From Epiperipatus broadwayi (Eukaryota; Onychophora; Udeonychophora; Euonychophora; Peripatidae), in contig JAQFVV010000012.1 in NCBI GenBank assembly GCA_028023455.1, positions 6,420,499 through 6,484,498 on the forward strand: a DNA stretch of 64,000 nt, read 5' to 3'. The notes under the pieces are model-generated. The model worked only from the letters and a program-made list of their open reading frames with translations, made no database searches and had not been told where the DNA came from. Positions within the stretch are counted from its first letter, which is position 1; the number at the start of each line of letters is the position of its first letter. Made by a program: the position numbers and the translations under genes. Below, in pieces: positions 1-12,041 of the stretch.

Positions 1-2799
1 TTTTTTATTTGTTGATATTACAATAAGTTTTCTGGATGCATCAATTTATGCAACCTAAACTTAAATTAAAAATTACACTCTATTCAATATATTGATGGGA
101 ATAATTGATCATTCATTTATTAGATATCAATAATCCTATATTTTATTAAATATGTTAATATTGAAACTAATAGATAATTATCTACTTTCAGTTCTTATAA
201 ATAAATTAGTCTTGAATAAATGCAATATATATAAAAAGTTTTATAGTTTAGTGGTTTACACCCATCTTCTACCATCTTCTATAATGATGAAAAGGTGCTT
301 GGTTCTAAAATAGGTAAAATTCAGAGTTTTTCATATTTTAAACACATTTAAAAGTCACTTATTAAATATCTGATATTGGTCAGTAAAAGAATGGTGATCA
401 TGTGATATTTAATGGTTGAATTAATGTTTAGCAATTAAAATCCTCATGGATGATGAACGATATCTTTTCCTTTATTGTTTTTCTGTGGGGGGAGGGGACT
501 ATTGAAAATATATTTGCCTTACAATGAGATAATTAAAAAATATTTTATCTTTTATCTATATAGTATATATTGGTGGAAAAAATCATACTTTACAACTCAC
601 AAAATAATGAATTAAGTAATGGAGAAGGTTTACATAAAAATTTACATGTCTATAATTGAAAGATTCATTTTAATAATTACATTAAATTGTGCTTAGAAAA
701 TGTAAGGAAAAAATCTTATTGATTTAAAAATTGTATTTCTTATAAATTTTGTACATTATAGTATATTTAGTTTAAAGCAAAAATTGACCAAATGGGAGAA
801 TATAAAGATGACATATAATTTCATTTAAAAACTACAACTCTGTATCGTTACCTAACAGCTTTTTATATATATTTTTTTTATTTATTAAATTATTTTTAAT
901 AATTCATTTTCAATTAAAGGTTTTTTTTCTCCCTTCCAAATAAAGTCAACAAGAAAAAAGTAATCATCTCGAGATTCACAAAAAACTATTCAACGCAACC
1001 ATTGCTATAATTGAAATAAATTACTTTGGTTTTTAAATTTAATGGCGGGAGGAGAGGGAATAGATTTTTATTTTTACTTTGAATACAGTAACTACAGAAT
1101 GTTTGCGTCTGTGTGTATATATAAATATTTAATATATACATAAAATTTAAAATATATATATCGATACATTAATTATATACGTTTTTTTTAAATCTTTTAT
1201 ATATATATTTGAAGCCCATATGAATGTCATGCGTCAAATTTTAATTTCATTTAAAGTCAAAATAATATACCATATTATGTTTCACTCACATTTAAAGACA
1301 CGAACGTCTCTGATGGTATTTAATGTGCTTGAAATTTCCCATAAATGTATACATAATAAAATGAAATTTAAATAAAAATCCGTTATGAGTTAGTAATGCA
1401 TTTCTACCAAATAGATATAATAATAATAATTTAAAAAAATAATCCCACCAAAGGCAAGGATTTTTAAAAAAATAACTATGCATTAGGAAAAGATGAATAT
1501 TTACTTAAAAATAATATAATTATAAAATATAAACTCAAGACAAAATTTCATAAAATACTATCAATAATAAAAAAAAATTACTGATAATAAATTTAAAAAA
1601 CCCTTTTTTACAAAAATTTGTTCACGTTTGCATTGTGGGGAATAATATCTTGCTTCGATGCATTATTTTATAGATTGCTTGCAAGATTACAATTGGCAAA
1701 TATAATATCGAAATGGCGAAATATATTATATTAAACAAAGAATCGACAATTGTAATCTATTACACTATCATTTAGTGCTCATAGAATACTCACATTTACA
1801 ATAAATAACTGGAAAATAATTAATTACACTGTACAACTAATATCAATAATATTTTAATAATTTTCTAAATTTCAAACTTTTTCTTTCTTTTTTAAAAAAA
1901 TCTGTTTTATAGTATTATTTAGCTAAAATTTCATAATAACTAAACGAAATATTTTTTGGCTATTTAATAATTTTTAGTATATTATATAATAAAAAGTGAT
2001 CAGATTTATCATTTTTTGACATTACTTGGTTACATTTTTTTTGTTATGATTAAACTTAATAAAGTATATTTTTTAAATTATTTAATTTAATAATTTTTAA
2101 ATTATATCTTTAAAAATAGTTTAGGCATATTTTTTTTATCTTTCTTTCACTCTATGATACTATCATTTTATAGTCAACTCTTTTATGTTAACTGATATTT
2201 TTCTGATCATAATTATTTCTCTAGTGTAAGAGGAGGGTAAAAATTGTTTCTAAGTAATATCTATATATAGTGTATTAAATAATATTTTATCATTAGTAAT
2301 TTATTTATTTTTAGTAAAATGTAATAATACATTTCAGTTGTGTATTTTGATTATTCTAGTTTGCTTTTGAGATACATTTTTTAAATAAAGTTATGCATAT
2401 TAGAATAAATAAATCATTTATTTATCCAGATATAATTAAATTTATACCGTGAGTGTATAATTAATGTAAAAAACCATTTATATTTATCAAATATTACATG
2501 ATCACTATTTTTTATGTTTGCTCTGGCTTGCATTGAGTGGCAATACGTTTAGAGAGTTTTTGCCTGTTTTATCAAATATTAAATATGGAACCTATTCTTT
2601 AAGTTTTTGATGTTTATAAATATACCTTTGCCAATATTGGTCAATATTCAGAATGAACTTTATCATTCAGATAAAAATATGACATTAATTTTATAATTAT
2701 TAAAATAGTGATTAATTATATAAAGTTGGAGGTATAATCTCACTTTTAATAACTGTCTTATAAATTGACAGAAATTAATAATTGTAAACATAAAATTTG
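1..2799. other. AT-rich stretch without genes
   Basis: No coding region longer than a chance AT-rich frame is visible on either strand, and no recognisable RNA gene. The only repeat seen is near 2524-2570. It resembles one arm of the palindromic element at 38.1-38.3 kb (shared words 'ggcaatacgt' and 'tttgcctgtttt'). A short word around GATCATGTGATATTTAAT at about 400 recurs, slightly changed, near 2495 (reversed), 38.34 kb and 40.15 kb. I see nothing else here. Confidence 0.7.
2524..2570 (+). repeat. Single-arm fragment of palindromic repeat (see 38116-38303)
   Basis: About 47 bases match the right arm of the 38.1 kb palindrome with several substitutions: GGCTTGC, then GGCAATACGT, then TTGCCTGTTTT in the same order and spacing. 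It is an older, single-arm copy, so this family is dispersed and not unique to 38 kb. Confidence 0.6.
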
Positions 2800-3034
2800 C
2801 ATAACTTAATGTTTATATAATAAAGGGGAATAACCCACTCTCTCCAAAGCTATGTTTAGCAAAAATCAAGAATAGAAATAGATCCACCATTTTTCCAAAA
2901 TTAGCAAGCATAACTTTATACTTATCAAAATCTTAAAGAATAGGTGAGATCATTTTATTCATGGTTTTTGCTAAACACAATAGTCCGAGAGAGAGAGTAG
3001 TTTTCTCCCTTAATTGCATATACATTAAGTTACA
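2800..3034. repeat. Degenerate long inverted repeat (hairpin/MITE-like)
   Basis: The left arm starts ATAACTTAATG and continues through AAAGGGGAATAA, CACTCTCTCC and GTTTAGCAAAAA. The right arm holds the reverse complements TTTTTGCTAAAC, GAGAGAGAGTAG, TCCCTTAAT and CATTAAGTTA in mirrored order. The two arms cover nearly the whole 235 bp with many mismatches. No coding capacity. It is probably an old non-autonomous element; the family is unidentified. Confidence 0.6.
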
Positions 3035-3194
3035 CTAATTTTTATGTTATATATATCAAGAAAGCAGACAACCTCTGACAACTAAGAATTATCATGTAAA
3101 TAAAAAAAGGACATTCTTTTTCTTTTTTATATTTGTTGATATCTGAATACAACCATTCTTAGATGAATTTAATCCAAAAAAAAACTTTATTTGC

Positions 3195-3230
<36 letters not shown>

Positions 3231-4968
3231 AAAGAAAGAAACCAGGTACATTATTTTGTCTTTATACCAACTATTTTACTTTTAAATTACTCTTTAACTA
3301 TTAACAAGTTGTTCAAACTTTGAACAGATTGATCAAGAAAGCATAAAACAATTATGAAAATAAATCATTACTCACAGTAGTTTATGCATATTGGACCAAT
3401 ATTATAAGAAGAAGCATTACTAATACAACTGAATTATTTGAAATGGAACTGCTATTTAAGTGAGATGATAGTCTAACTACATCTTTTGTTTATTAGTTTA
3501 TTCTGTTTATGTACATGCAAATTATTAATATTAGCATATGTAGTTTTATTTCTGTAGTATATTAAAATTAAGATAATTAATTCAGGAACAATATGTATGT
3601 TTTATATAATTGTGAAATCTACTTTATTTACAATCTATTTCTAGACAACAGATATTCCAGCTGATAATTAATATTTTTTATACTAGTAGTAAAAGCACAT
3701 TTACACCTCTCTTCAACTTACGTATGCCCATTTTCATTTTCTTCACTTCTTTTCATCAGAAGTAGTATGACAATTCTGTGGCTTTAGATTACTGTCTTTA
3801 TTGTATGGGATAAAACAATGACTTACAAATATATTTCATTTGTAAAATTAAATAAAAAAAAGAAATTAAGTTCAATTTATTGAGTTTTGGTATAAAATAA
3901 AGATTTTATGTGTAGATGAAAGATTGAGCATTTACAAAAATTTCTTCCAGGTATAGCATTAGAAAATGTATTAGTTTGAGAAGGTTAAATAGTTTGCAGC
4001 CAAAGTTAAGTACTACATCTTAATCACATAAACAATGAGATCAATTGGTTTGCCAAAATGCATTATAAACCAACATTTTGCATAAAATATAAGCAATTAT
4101 AATGAGTTCCTATAGGAAAAAATTTAATTTGTTACTTTAAATTTAAAATATAAAAAGTCATTAAAAAAAATACACCATTTCAGTAGTTATATAGTTTTTA
4201 AAAATATATAATTTTTTCATTCACAATCCACCATTTTACTTTTTACATAGACAGAAAATGATATTTTCTCTATCAAAATTTATTAAATTAAAGTATGTAT
4301 AAAAAAAATTAACTAATCACAATCTATATTTTAATTTTTTTTTAAAAAATTAACATAATGTATATTTTTATTTTTGGTGCATTTTATATTCTATTATTAA
4401 AGTTTGTAATTTTTATAATATCATACTAATAAAACTTTAAAGTTTTTTTACAGAGCTCTTTCATTTTTTAAGAAAATCATTCATAAATTTATTTATTTTA
4501 AATAAATGCAATTAAAATTAAATAAAATTTAGATAATAAAATATAATGTACTCTTAATGCTTGTAGTTTTAATAATGTAAATAATTAGTTTTGTTGATGT
4601 TTATTTTTTTATGTTTACAACAAAAGCTGTCATTAATTTGAATACATTGAGAAAAAGTGATGATGCTATTGATGTGAAATTAAGAAAATGAATGCTATTT
4701 TAAACTTATGTTTAGTAATCTTTGATCATAAAAGAGATTATCAATGGCATAATACACAAAATCATTTTTCTCAAAATAACTTGTCATTATGATGATCATA
4801 TTTTTGTGGCAAAATAACATTCATTAGAATTGTAATCCATAAAATTGATTAAATAAATATAATTTAATGTTAATACACTTTGTTGTTGTAAATGATCAAA
4901 GTATGTTTTTGATTACTTATTTTGTAAATAAGCACTTATTTTATATATAGTGCAATGTTTATAAATTG
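3035..4968. other. AT-rich stretch without genes
   Basis: Apart from a (TA)n(TG)n microsatellite near 3197-3231 I see only low-complexity A/T-rich DNA with no coding frame, RNA gene or element boundary. Confidence 0.65.
3197..3231. repeat. (TA)n-(TG)n microsatellite
   Basis: A run of alternating TA passes directly into about ten TG repeats. It is a simple dinucleotide repeat with no associated gene. Confidence 0.9.
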
Positions 4969-5265
4969 TAATACATTAAAGATCAGCCTTTCAAGCTATT
5001 GTGCATGCGCTTTTTACGAGTGTTAATAATAAATGAATACTTTCACTCCTAACACAAGATATAGTGAGTGGCCTATCCTCACGCTTTCATTTCCAGTACT
5101 TAAGATTTGCCCATATATAAGCACTTGGATTGGAAAGAATAGTAGATTCATTTTATTCTTTCATAAATACTATATCTTGTGTTGGAAGTGAAAGTATTCA
5201 TTTATTATTAATACTTGTAAAAAGTGCATGCACAATAGCTTGAAAGGCTGATCTTTAATGTATTA
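4969..5265. repeat. 297 bp palindromic element (foldback/MITE)
   Basis: The left end TAATACATTAAAGATCAGCC is mirrored at the right end by GGCTGATCTTTAATGTATTA. Inside, TTTCAAGCTATTGTGCATGC and its complement, then the AATAATAAATGAATACTTTCACT region and its complement, continue the pairing for about 90 bp per arm. The unpaired centre is about 110 bp. There is no ORF. A half copy (one arm only) lies at 63557-63650, so it is a dispersed family. A target-site duplication is not clear. Confidence 0.8.
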
Positions 5266-7319
5266 CTTATTTTGAATAAAACTGGCCTTTTTTGTTTACT
5301 TTTGTACTTATTAATAATGAAAATATTCTTTACATTGGATGTGTTATTAATAAAAGCATTGATTGTCTCACAATGATAGTGCATGAAAATTAAATATACA
5401 TTAATTGCATTTTAATTTTACAATAAAACATTATATTATATGCTGTATAATGAATAAACTCTATACTATTCTGTATAGCTTTAATATGAATGTTACAATG
5501 TTATTTTTTTATGATAGCTTTACTGAAATCACTATCCTATAACATCAACAATATTATAAAATGATCATCATTTTGAACTAAAATGGCAATTGTAATTGTA
5601 TTTTAAAAAGTGTCAAAAATTTTTTTAAAGATAATTATAAATCAAATAGTGGGTATAAATTGATGATCATTATAGTGAATCCTCACATAAGTTTTTATTC
5701 CCCTGCTTTCTTTTTTATAATATTACAGTGAAAACAACAGTAAAGTGATGTAGTTTTAAAAGATAAAACAACAAAATGAGAGCTAATTTTCTGTGGTGAA
5801 TGATATTAATATAATAAAATGAGCTAATATATGTATATGTATAAAATATTAGTTAACAGTTAAGTCTACAGTATAAAAATATATAACTTTGTAAAGTTTG
5901 GGAAACGTGAATACTAATGCACCAAAAAGAAAGTAGTATAATACAATTGTTGATCTCAAATATTAAGAGAATACTGATAAAAATAAAAATACATTTGTGT
6001 ACCAGTTAAAAGCAACAACATTCTAAAGAAAACAAAACGCCATTAAATAAGAACCATCATTGTTAAATTTCAAATTTCACTATAATGATTTTGCAAAAAA
6101 ATCGGCTCTGTTTTTATATACTTAAAAAAAATAATTGAAGGACAAAATTTATTTATAAAGTATTATATATTGATATATACATATATTATTTAAGCTACAA
6201 GATATATGTATTGTATTATTATGAATAAGAGCACTTAAACTCACCCTATTAGCTCATTATTTACCTAAAATATAAAATATAATAGCTAAATTTTAAATTG
6301 TTAACTATAATAAAACATAACTGAAAGCACTGGTTTCAGATCAACATCTTTCTTGAGCTATGCTAAATCCCAGTGTTAACTAGCTATGAATCAAATTAGG
6401 CTTGAATTTTGATTTATATTAAAAAATTTATTTGCTTTATATATATATATATATTAATGGTAAAGTTTGTAAAATAATAAAAGTGACTATATATGCTATG
6501 AAGTAGTTAATAAGCATATTTATTATAGTTTACTATCCAGAATATACTTATATATATATAAGTTTGTTAACAATATAGAGCATCAGATTTAATGGCTTTA
6601 TATGTTTCATCTTTTACACTTTGAAATAAAGCAAGTCAATTCCAATTTATTAGTGATATTGGAGCTTAGAACAGCTGATAAAAGGAGCTTCCTTGAAACC
6701 ATTTCTGTAAGCTTTATGTTGTCATAATTCACAATTTGGAACAGGCTATTGTGTAAAATCTTATAACTTTGATTAAAAAATGAGCTAACAGAGGATGTAT
6801 AAAGATTTTTATTTATAATATTGTAAATTATAGATAGATAGCTATGTCATGCATTAATTTCATAATTGGTTATGTTATACATGCCAGTCTTTAACTTTAA
6901 GTTTATTTAAGCAATATTTGTAAAATGCAATAAAATTGCAATGCTAATGAGTTTTATTTCTAATACATTCCATCCCTTACATCTGTGATTACAGTAAATA
7001 ATTTTCAGTCATGATGTTTTGAAATAATAAGACAACAAAAAAATAATTTCTAAAGGAATTTTTAAGTAATTCTATTTTTATATTAAAAAAATATTTATGT
7101 TGAGTTGACAAATTTTTAATTGTCCATTTAATTTAAGCATACTTCATTTAATTAGAAATCGAAAGCAATCAATAATATGACTATATACTGCCTTGAAGTC
7201 ACACACATTAACTCTTAAAGAATAAAGTGTACTTATTTTTAGTATTTTATACAAATAATAATATGTAAAAAGATTAAGCAATTTTTGCTTAAGAATACAC
7301 AAATTTAAAAATATAGAAA
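5266..7319. other. AT-rich stretch without genes
   Basis: Low-complexity A/T-rich DNA with short (TA)n tracts, for example near 6440 and 6550. No supported gene, RNA or element. Confidence 0.6.
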
Positions 7320-7440
7320 TAAAACAAACTTAACTCCTTCTTTTTAAAACTTGCTTTTTATATGACTATAATCATGAAACATAAATCCAACATTTCGACT
7401 ATTTTATAGTCTTTTTCAAGGCACACTAAAAGAAAATAAT
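7320..7440 (-). repeat. Arm of dispersed palindromic repeat with hammerhead-like module
   Basis: About 120 bp match the two arms of the palindromic element at 43110-43301 and 45485-45637 (AAATAGAAATAAAACA, ACTCCTT, TTTTTATATGACTATA, then TCCAACATTTCGACTATTTTA). Only the left arm is present. On the minus strand, 7384-7424 reads CTTGAAAAA, hairpin GACTA-TAAAA-TAGTC, then GAAAT. This is the layout of a hammerhead core, but with a poor first box. The second half of the element is missing. Confidence 0.6.
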
Positions 7441-8165
7441 ATATATAATAAATATCACATATTTCAAAAATAAAAAATAAAAAAATTAAATTAATTAAAA
7501 ATTACAAAATATATTCATAATCAAAAATTTACCTCATCTTACTCCCATTTCCTATTATAATCACAACTTAAACACAAACAATTTCCTTTTTAAAAAAAAA
7601 AAATCTATATATATATCCTCTAAAAACATTTAATTAAAAACCTATTATTTTCTTTTCTCTTTTTCTATTAACATCCTATTTAATTCTGGTTTTATTTCAT
7701 TAATGTATACACCTTCTTTTATAATTCTTTCATTATATGACTTAATACATTGCAAAAATATTTAAAAATAGATTCCTCTTCAGAAATCAATTGAAGCACA
7801 ATATTTTTAATATATAATATAAATTCATATTTATAATAATTTAATATTTTTTGTTCCATTATTTGAACTAATTATTATTGTTGTTGTTCAAAATAAATAC
7901 ATATAAAATGTATATGAAGAAGATCTTGGTTTAATACTTGAATAACATTGTATGCTGAGCATCCTTTTGACTAACTGATACTCATATTCATAGCAATCAT
8001 CATCCAAAAGACTTCTGATATTTATAAAAGAATAAACAAGAGTGGGGATTTGCATAAGATTTGGATATAGAATGTTGTTAACACATTAAACCAAGCTTTT
8101 CTTTGTATACATTTTGCATGTATTTATTTTCAATTACATTTTTCCAAGAAAAGCTTTTTAAAGTT
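7441..8165. other. AT-rich stretch without genes
   Basis: No supported feature. Mostly poly-A/T mixtures. Confidence 0.6.
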
Positions 8166-8330
8166 TTTTTTGTTGTTGCTGCTGCTGCTGATGTTGTTAT
8201 TATTGCTGCTGCTGTTGTTGTTTTTATTGTGGTGATGGTAGTAATGGTTCTTATTGGGGTTGTTGTTTTTGGTTGTGATAGTTGTTGTTGTTGTTGTGTT
8301 TGTTGTTATTAGTGGTAGTAGTAGTAGTTC
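8166..8330. repeat. Degenerate trinucleotide repeat (GTT/GCT/GTA)n
   Basis: About 165 bp of trinucleotides, mainly TTG, TGC, TGT and GTA, on the plus strand. The apparent 69-residue frame here (Val/Ala/Cys-rich) is simply a translation of the repeat and is not a gene. Confidence 0.85.
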
Positions 8331-8726
8331 TTTTTCTGCAAGAATCTCAAGTATTTTTCAATTAGTAATTTAATTTTTTATTACCATTTCTTATTGTTGA
8401 TGTCTTATTTATTATCAACTACATATAAAACAGATTACACATTGTGGATAGTTTCCTGGTGATTTTTACAATAGAAGAAAGAACATTCAAAATGTTAATT
8501 TTTGTTTATTTTATATAATAATACAGTGATATTCTTTAATATAGCTTAGTTTCTGTTTTAATGCTGTTACTGTTCTCTTTTGATGTTAAATTTTCTACAT
8601 AAAAATAGATAGAATAATTAGACAATAGTGTATCATGGTCATCACTGATAGTTAGATTTTCCATCTGTTAAAACACTTTATTCCATCATCTGTTTTTTCT
8701 TAAATTGCATCATGGACTTTATAAGT
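8331..8726. other. AT-rich stretch without genes
   Basis: Nothing recognisable. Confidence 0.6.
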
Positions 8727-8965
8727 GTAAATTAGCGATCAGGCTAATGCACATGCACTTTACAGCTTTTAAACTGGAATACTCTCATTTTCAAATACAA
8801 GATAAAGTCTTTATGAAAAGATAGAATGAATCCATCTATCTTTTCAACCCAAGCTTTTAAGTATGAACCAATCCAAAGTGTTTGGAAATGAGAGCGTGAA
8901 GATTTTAAGCAGTCACATTAAATTACGGTTAAAGCGAATGTGCATTAGCCTGATCGCTAATTTAC
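8727..8965. repeat. 239 bp palindromic element (MITE-like)
   Basis: The left end GTAAATTAGCGATCAGGCTA is mirrored by TAGCCTGATCGCTAATTTAC at the right end. Pairing extends inward through AATGCACAT/ATGTGCATT and, more loosely, through the CTCATTT/AAATGAG words. The general plan (GATCAG near the tip, TGCACATGC inside, a tail of the form CTTTCATAAA-GATAGAATGAATC) resembles the 4969-5265 element. The two are probably distant members of one superfamily. No ORF. Confidence 0.75.
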
Positions 8966-9282
8966 AACTACAATTTATTAACATAGTGCTATATAAATAA
9001 ATACCTTATTATGATGGACTTTAATGAATTTTTAAATTAATAAGATTCATACTAAAATAATTATTTATTTTGTTTCTATTATGAAAACTATAATAATGAC
9101 AATTGATTATCATTTTCCTGTCAACAGTAGTTTCAGACAGCCTAATGACTATTATTTCTATAATCTTTGAAAATATGATGAAATTTTAATATGCCTTATA
9201 AACCAAAAAAAAAAGTTATAATACAGTAATAAGAGATGGCTGAATATTTATATTGTAAACAACTTTTTAAAAGTTATAGTCG
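8966..9282. other. AT-rich stretch without genes
   Basis: Nothing recognisable. Confidence 0.6.
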
Positions 9283-9531
9283 TGTATTTACCTTGTTATG
9301 ACGTCATGACGGTCAACATTCTTTCTATGAGCTGAATTTTATGTTTACAATGTGTCTAATTTTTTGACTGAAAATTAGAAAAGTCAGTGCGTAGCGCTGG
9401 AATGGGTGGGGGGCTCCGATGTTTTTGCCTGTCCGGAGGAGAGGCCAATACATGCTCAATTATAAAATTCAATGTGTAGAAACAATGTTGACCATCATGA
9501 CGTCATAGCAAGGTAAATACATTACCGAAAT
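9283..9531. repeat. MITE with ~37 bp terminal inverted repeats containing TGACGTCA
   Basis: The left terminus TGTATTTACCTTGTTATGAC pairs with the right terminus GTCATAGCAAGGTAAATACA, and the arms continue through TGACGTCATGA and GTTGACC/GGTCAAC. The core is unusually GC-rich for this window (GGTGGGGGGCTCCGATG, CCTGTCCGGAGGAG) and contains internal pairing (TTTTATAATTGAG and related words). A second, eroded copy lies in opposite orientation at about 34845-35030. No coding capacity; superfamily not assignable. Confidence 0.75.
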
Positions 9532-10631
9532 GAATATCTTAAGATAATGGCAAGTAATAACAAACTCTTAAGATAATAGCAAAGCTTACAATCACATCAA
9601 TATTATTTTAGTTATTCTATCCTAAGTATCCAAAGTAAAATATTTTAAACTTATTTTTATATAAATTAATAAAAAAGGAAAATAAAACTTTATCTTAATT
9701 TATAAATATTTGCTCTTTTTTTTTTTTTAAATCAATTAAACAGATTAACTTATAATTAATACAGTGGGCAGAGAAGTCTCATAACAATTTGTCTGTGAGC
9801 CTAATTAGTATTATTTTATTTTATTTGCAAATTTTTGCTTTAATCTTTGAAAGGTTTCTCATTTTAATGATTTCACAATGCATCTTCCTTTATTTATTGT
9901 TTTAATAGGAATCCATCATGAATAATTTATTAGATTAAAATAATTAAGAATATTTAAGTTATTAAATGATAAAATATTACTATTGAAAATTCAAAACAGT
10001 ACATAATTTCATCAGTATATTTTTTTTTATTATTTTCGATAATATATAATGTATAACTACATCACGAATCCTTAACTTTGTGTACTACTATCACGTGCCA
10101 TCTCAGTAAATATAGAAATAATTATGCTATCACTCGGAAGTGCTATCGACTCAACATTCATTGATGCAGAACTCTTTCAAGAGCATTTAGATTTGCATGA
10201 GGTATTTTGTTTTAATATTTCTGAATTAAATGAAACTTTAATTAACAGGTAATGCAAAGTTTCAAAAGACCAGATGTAAAATATTTCTCTATAAAGGCAC
10301 TCAATTTTTATAGAAAATTCAGTTAAATCTGTAAACTTTAAAAGATAGTTATTGAGGAGTGAGTTTATTTAAAAAAAATAGATTTACCATCTGTTTATCA
10401 TAGTTGCCATGACTGCTATTCTAATATAGTTGTACAAATAAGTATGCTTACACACAAACAAGTTTACCAAACAAATATGACTAATGTTTAATATAACTTT
10501 AATATACTTAACAAATTATTGTTGTTTTTTTTCTAATAATCTACGTATTTAAATATTTTAAAAAATTCATTAAAATTTATACGGTTGCTCTTATTTTTAA
10601 AACAATTAGAAAAAAAGGGATGGTAAGCAAT
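9532..10631. other. AT-rich stretch without genes
   Basis: No supported gene or repeat. A slightly less AT-biased patch near 10075-10200 has no coding frame. Confidence 0.55.
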
Positions 10632-10642
10632 GACAAGTTATT

Positions 10643-10737
10643 TTTTTCATATGTCATAGCATCGGCCGGGACGCGAACCCACAACCAACTACTTGCTTGC
10701 AAGGCAGCTGCGATGATCTCTCGGCTAATAACGCTTG
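10643..10737 (-). mobile_element. tRNA-derived SINE, minus strand
   Basis: On the minus strand it reads AGCGTTATTAGCCGAGAGAT (A-box-like TTAGCCGAGAG), then GCTGCCTTGCAAGCAAG, GTGGGTTCGCGTCCC (B-box GGTTCGCGTCC), GGCCGATGCT, and a short tail CTATGACATATGA followed by A's. The flanks TGACAAGTTATT and TGACAAAGTTATT are a slightly mutated target-site duplication. The anticodon-arm region matches tRNA-Gly(UCC)-like sequence with the anticodon changed to a TGC/GCA-type loop. Confidence 0.8.
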
Positions 10738-10856
10738 ACAAAGTTATTACCAGCAATGATTGTCTTTAGACAAATAACTCTTTTTACTTATTATCGGAAA
10801 ATGAACTGATTGTAAGTAAATAGTGTTTTCCTGAAGGTTTGTGGTGATAGTATTTT

Positions 10857-11009
10857 AGTTGTATTTATATTTTGAACTATTTCCATCATCTAATATTAAG
10901 TTTCGAATGCCTTGAGAAAAATTTAACTTTATAATTTTCTAATTACTAAAGAAAGACATTCAATACTTAATATTATATGATGGTAAAAATCCAATATATA
11001 AATACAACT
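10857..11009. repeat. 153 bp inverted repeat
   Basis: AGTTGTATTTATATTTTGAA at the left mirrors the right end (ATATATAAATACAACT). CCATCATCTAATATTAAGT mirrors ACTTAATATTATATGATGG, and GAATGCCTT mirrors AAGACATTC. Nearly the whole unit folds as one hairpin with mismatches. A right-arm-like piece (AAAGACATTCAATACT) recurs at about 61814, just after the SINE-like unit there. Confidence 0.7.
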
Positions 11010-11371
11010 GATTCAAAATATAGCTTTCATATGTCTCACAACTGTGAAAAGAATTAACTGTATACAATAGTTATCAAGAAAATTATTTTCTTCAGTAATA
11101 TGGCAAATTTAAGAATGGGAATTGAAAATGAAACTGAGCATAAATATTATCTGCTGCTTCTTTAAAATAAGATCCGATTTTAATGCCATTATATTAATTT
11201 TTGAATATACTAATCTGTGAGCATCTTGCAGAATGTATGTAAGGATTTCTATAACTCTTTTACATTCTAAATTTACATAATTAATATTATTTTTTACTAT
11301 AACTAAAGGCTATGCTTTATTGTTTTTAAAAAACCATGTGTTAAAGCCTCCAAGAAAAACTATTTGATCTT
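11010..11371. other. AT-rich stretch without genes
   Basis: Nothing recognisable between the inverted repeat and the SINE. Confidence 0.6.
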
Positions 11372-11382
11372 ATAATAGTATT

Positions 11383-11491
11383 TTTTTTCCATATGTCATA
11401 GCATCTGCCGGTAGGTGAACCCACAACCGTCTGCAACCAACTACTTCCTTGCAAGATGGCTGCGCTGACCTCTCTGCTAACAATGCTTGAC
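11383..11491 (-). mobile_element. tRNA-derived SINE, minus strand, with clean target-site duplication
   Basis: Same family as 10643-10737. The minus strand gives AGCATTGTTAGCAGAGAGG (A-box), CATCTTGCAAGGAAGTAG, an extra TTGGTTGCAGACGG segment, GGGTTCACC (B-box-like), GGCAGATGCTATGACATATGG and an A-rich tail. It is flanked on both sides by the 12 bp direct repeat TATAATAGTATT (11371-11382 and 11492-11503). The poly-A tail lies next to the left duplication, which confirms the orientation. Confidence 0.85.
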
Positions 11492-11551
11492 TATAATAGT
11501 ATTGATGCAATAATACTATCTAACAAGAAAAAAAAAAAGCTTTCTTTAGTG

Positions 11552-11830
11552 AATAAATATTTCTGTAGCTACACCACTCTTATTCAAGTTAGGGACTGGT
11601 TTCTATACATTTTTAACACCTTATAGAGGGTATAATCAGGAACATATGATCAAAGACACGTCAAATGATGTAAAAATTCCAAAATGCACATTTCATGCTG
11701 AACCAACACTCATGAGTTGCCCAGATCACAATCTCTTACACACATCTTTATCGTTGTTCATTATATACAGATAGTCAATTACTACAGTTTAATTGATAAG
11801 TGTCAAACTTAATGCCCTCACAACTTTGAC
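11552..11830. repeat. Two repeat fragments: partial hairpin arm and family B piece
   Basis: 11552-11620 resembles the left arm of the next element (AATATTTCTGTAG, CACCACTCTT, GGTTTCTAT). 11680-11760 carries minus-strand family B words (ATTTCATGCTGAACCA, CACTCATGAGTTG, CCAGATCACAATCTC, CACACAT). Both are eroded single fragments. Confidence 0.55.
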
Positions 11831-11870
11831 ACATATCACTTGACTGAAATATATTAATATTTTTTTAGAA

Positions 11871-12041
11871 ATTATCCACTTAATAATATTTCTGTAGTGG
11901 AATTTTCACAACACCACTCTTTTGTAAGTAGAAACTGGTTTCTATCTGTTTTTAAAACCAGATAAAAACTAGTCCCTACCTTGCATGAGATTGGTGTAGT
12001 GAAAATTACACTACCAAAATATTAATCATTAAATGGATAAT
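11871..12041. repeat. 171 bp inverted repeat (MITE-like)
   Basis: ATTATCCACTTAATAATATT at the left mirrors AATATTAATCATTAAATGGATAAT at the right. CTGTAGTGGAATTTTCAC mirrors GTGAAAATTACACTAC, and AACTGGTTTCTATCTG mirrors CCAGATAAAAACTAGT. Nearly the whole unit pairs. Confidence 0.75.

Noticed and set aside
8103-8312. 69-codon Val/Ala/Cys-rich frame
   Set aside because: It is a translation of a GTT/GCT trinucleotide repeat.
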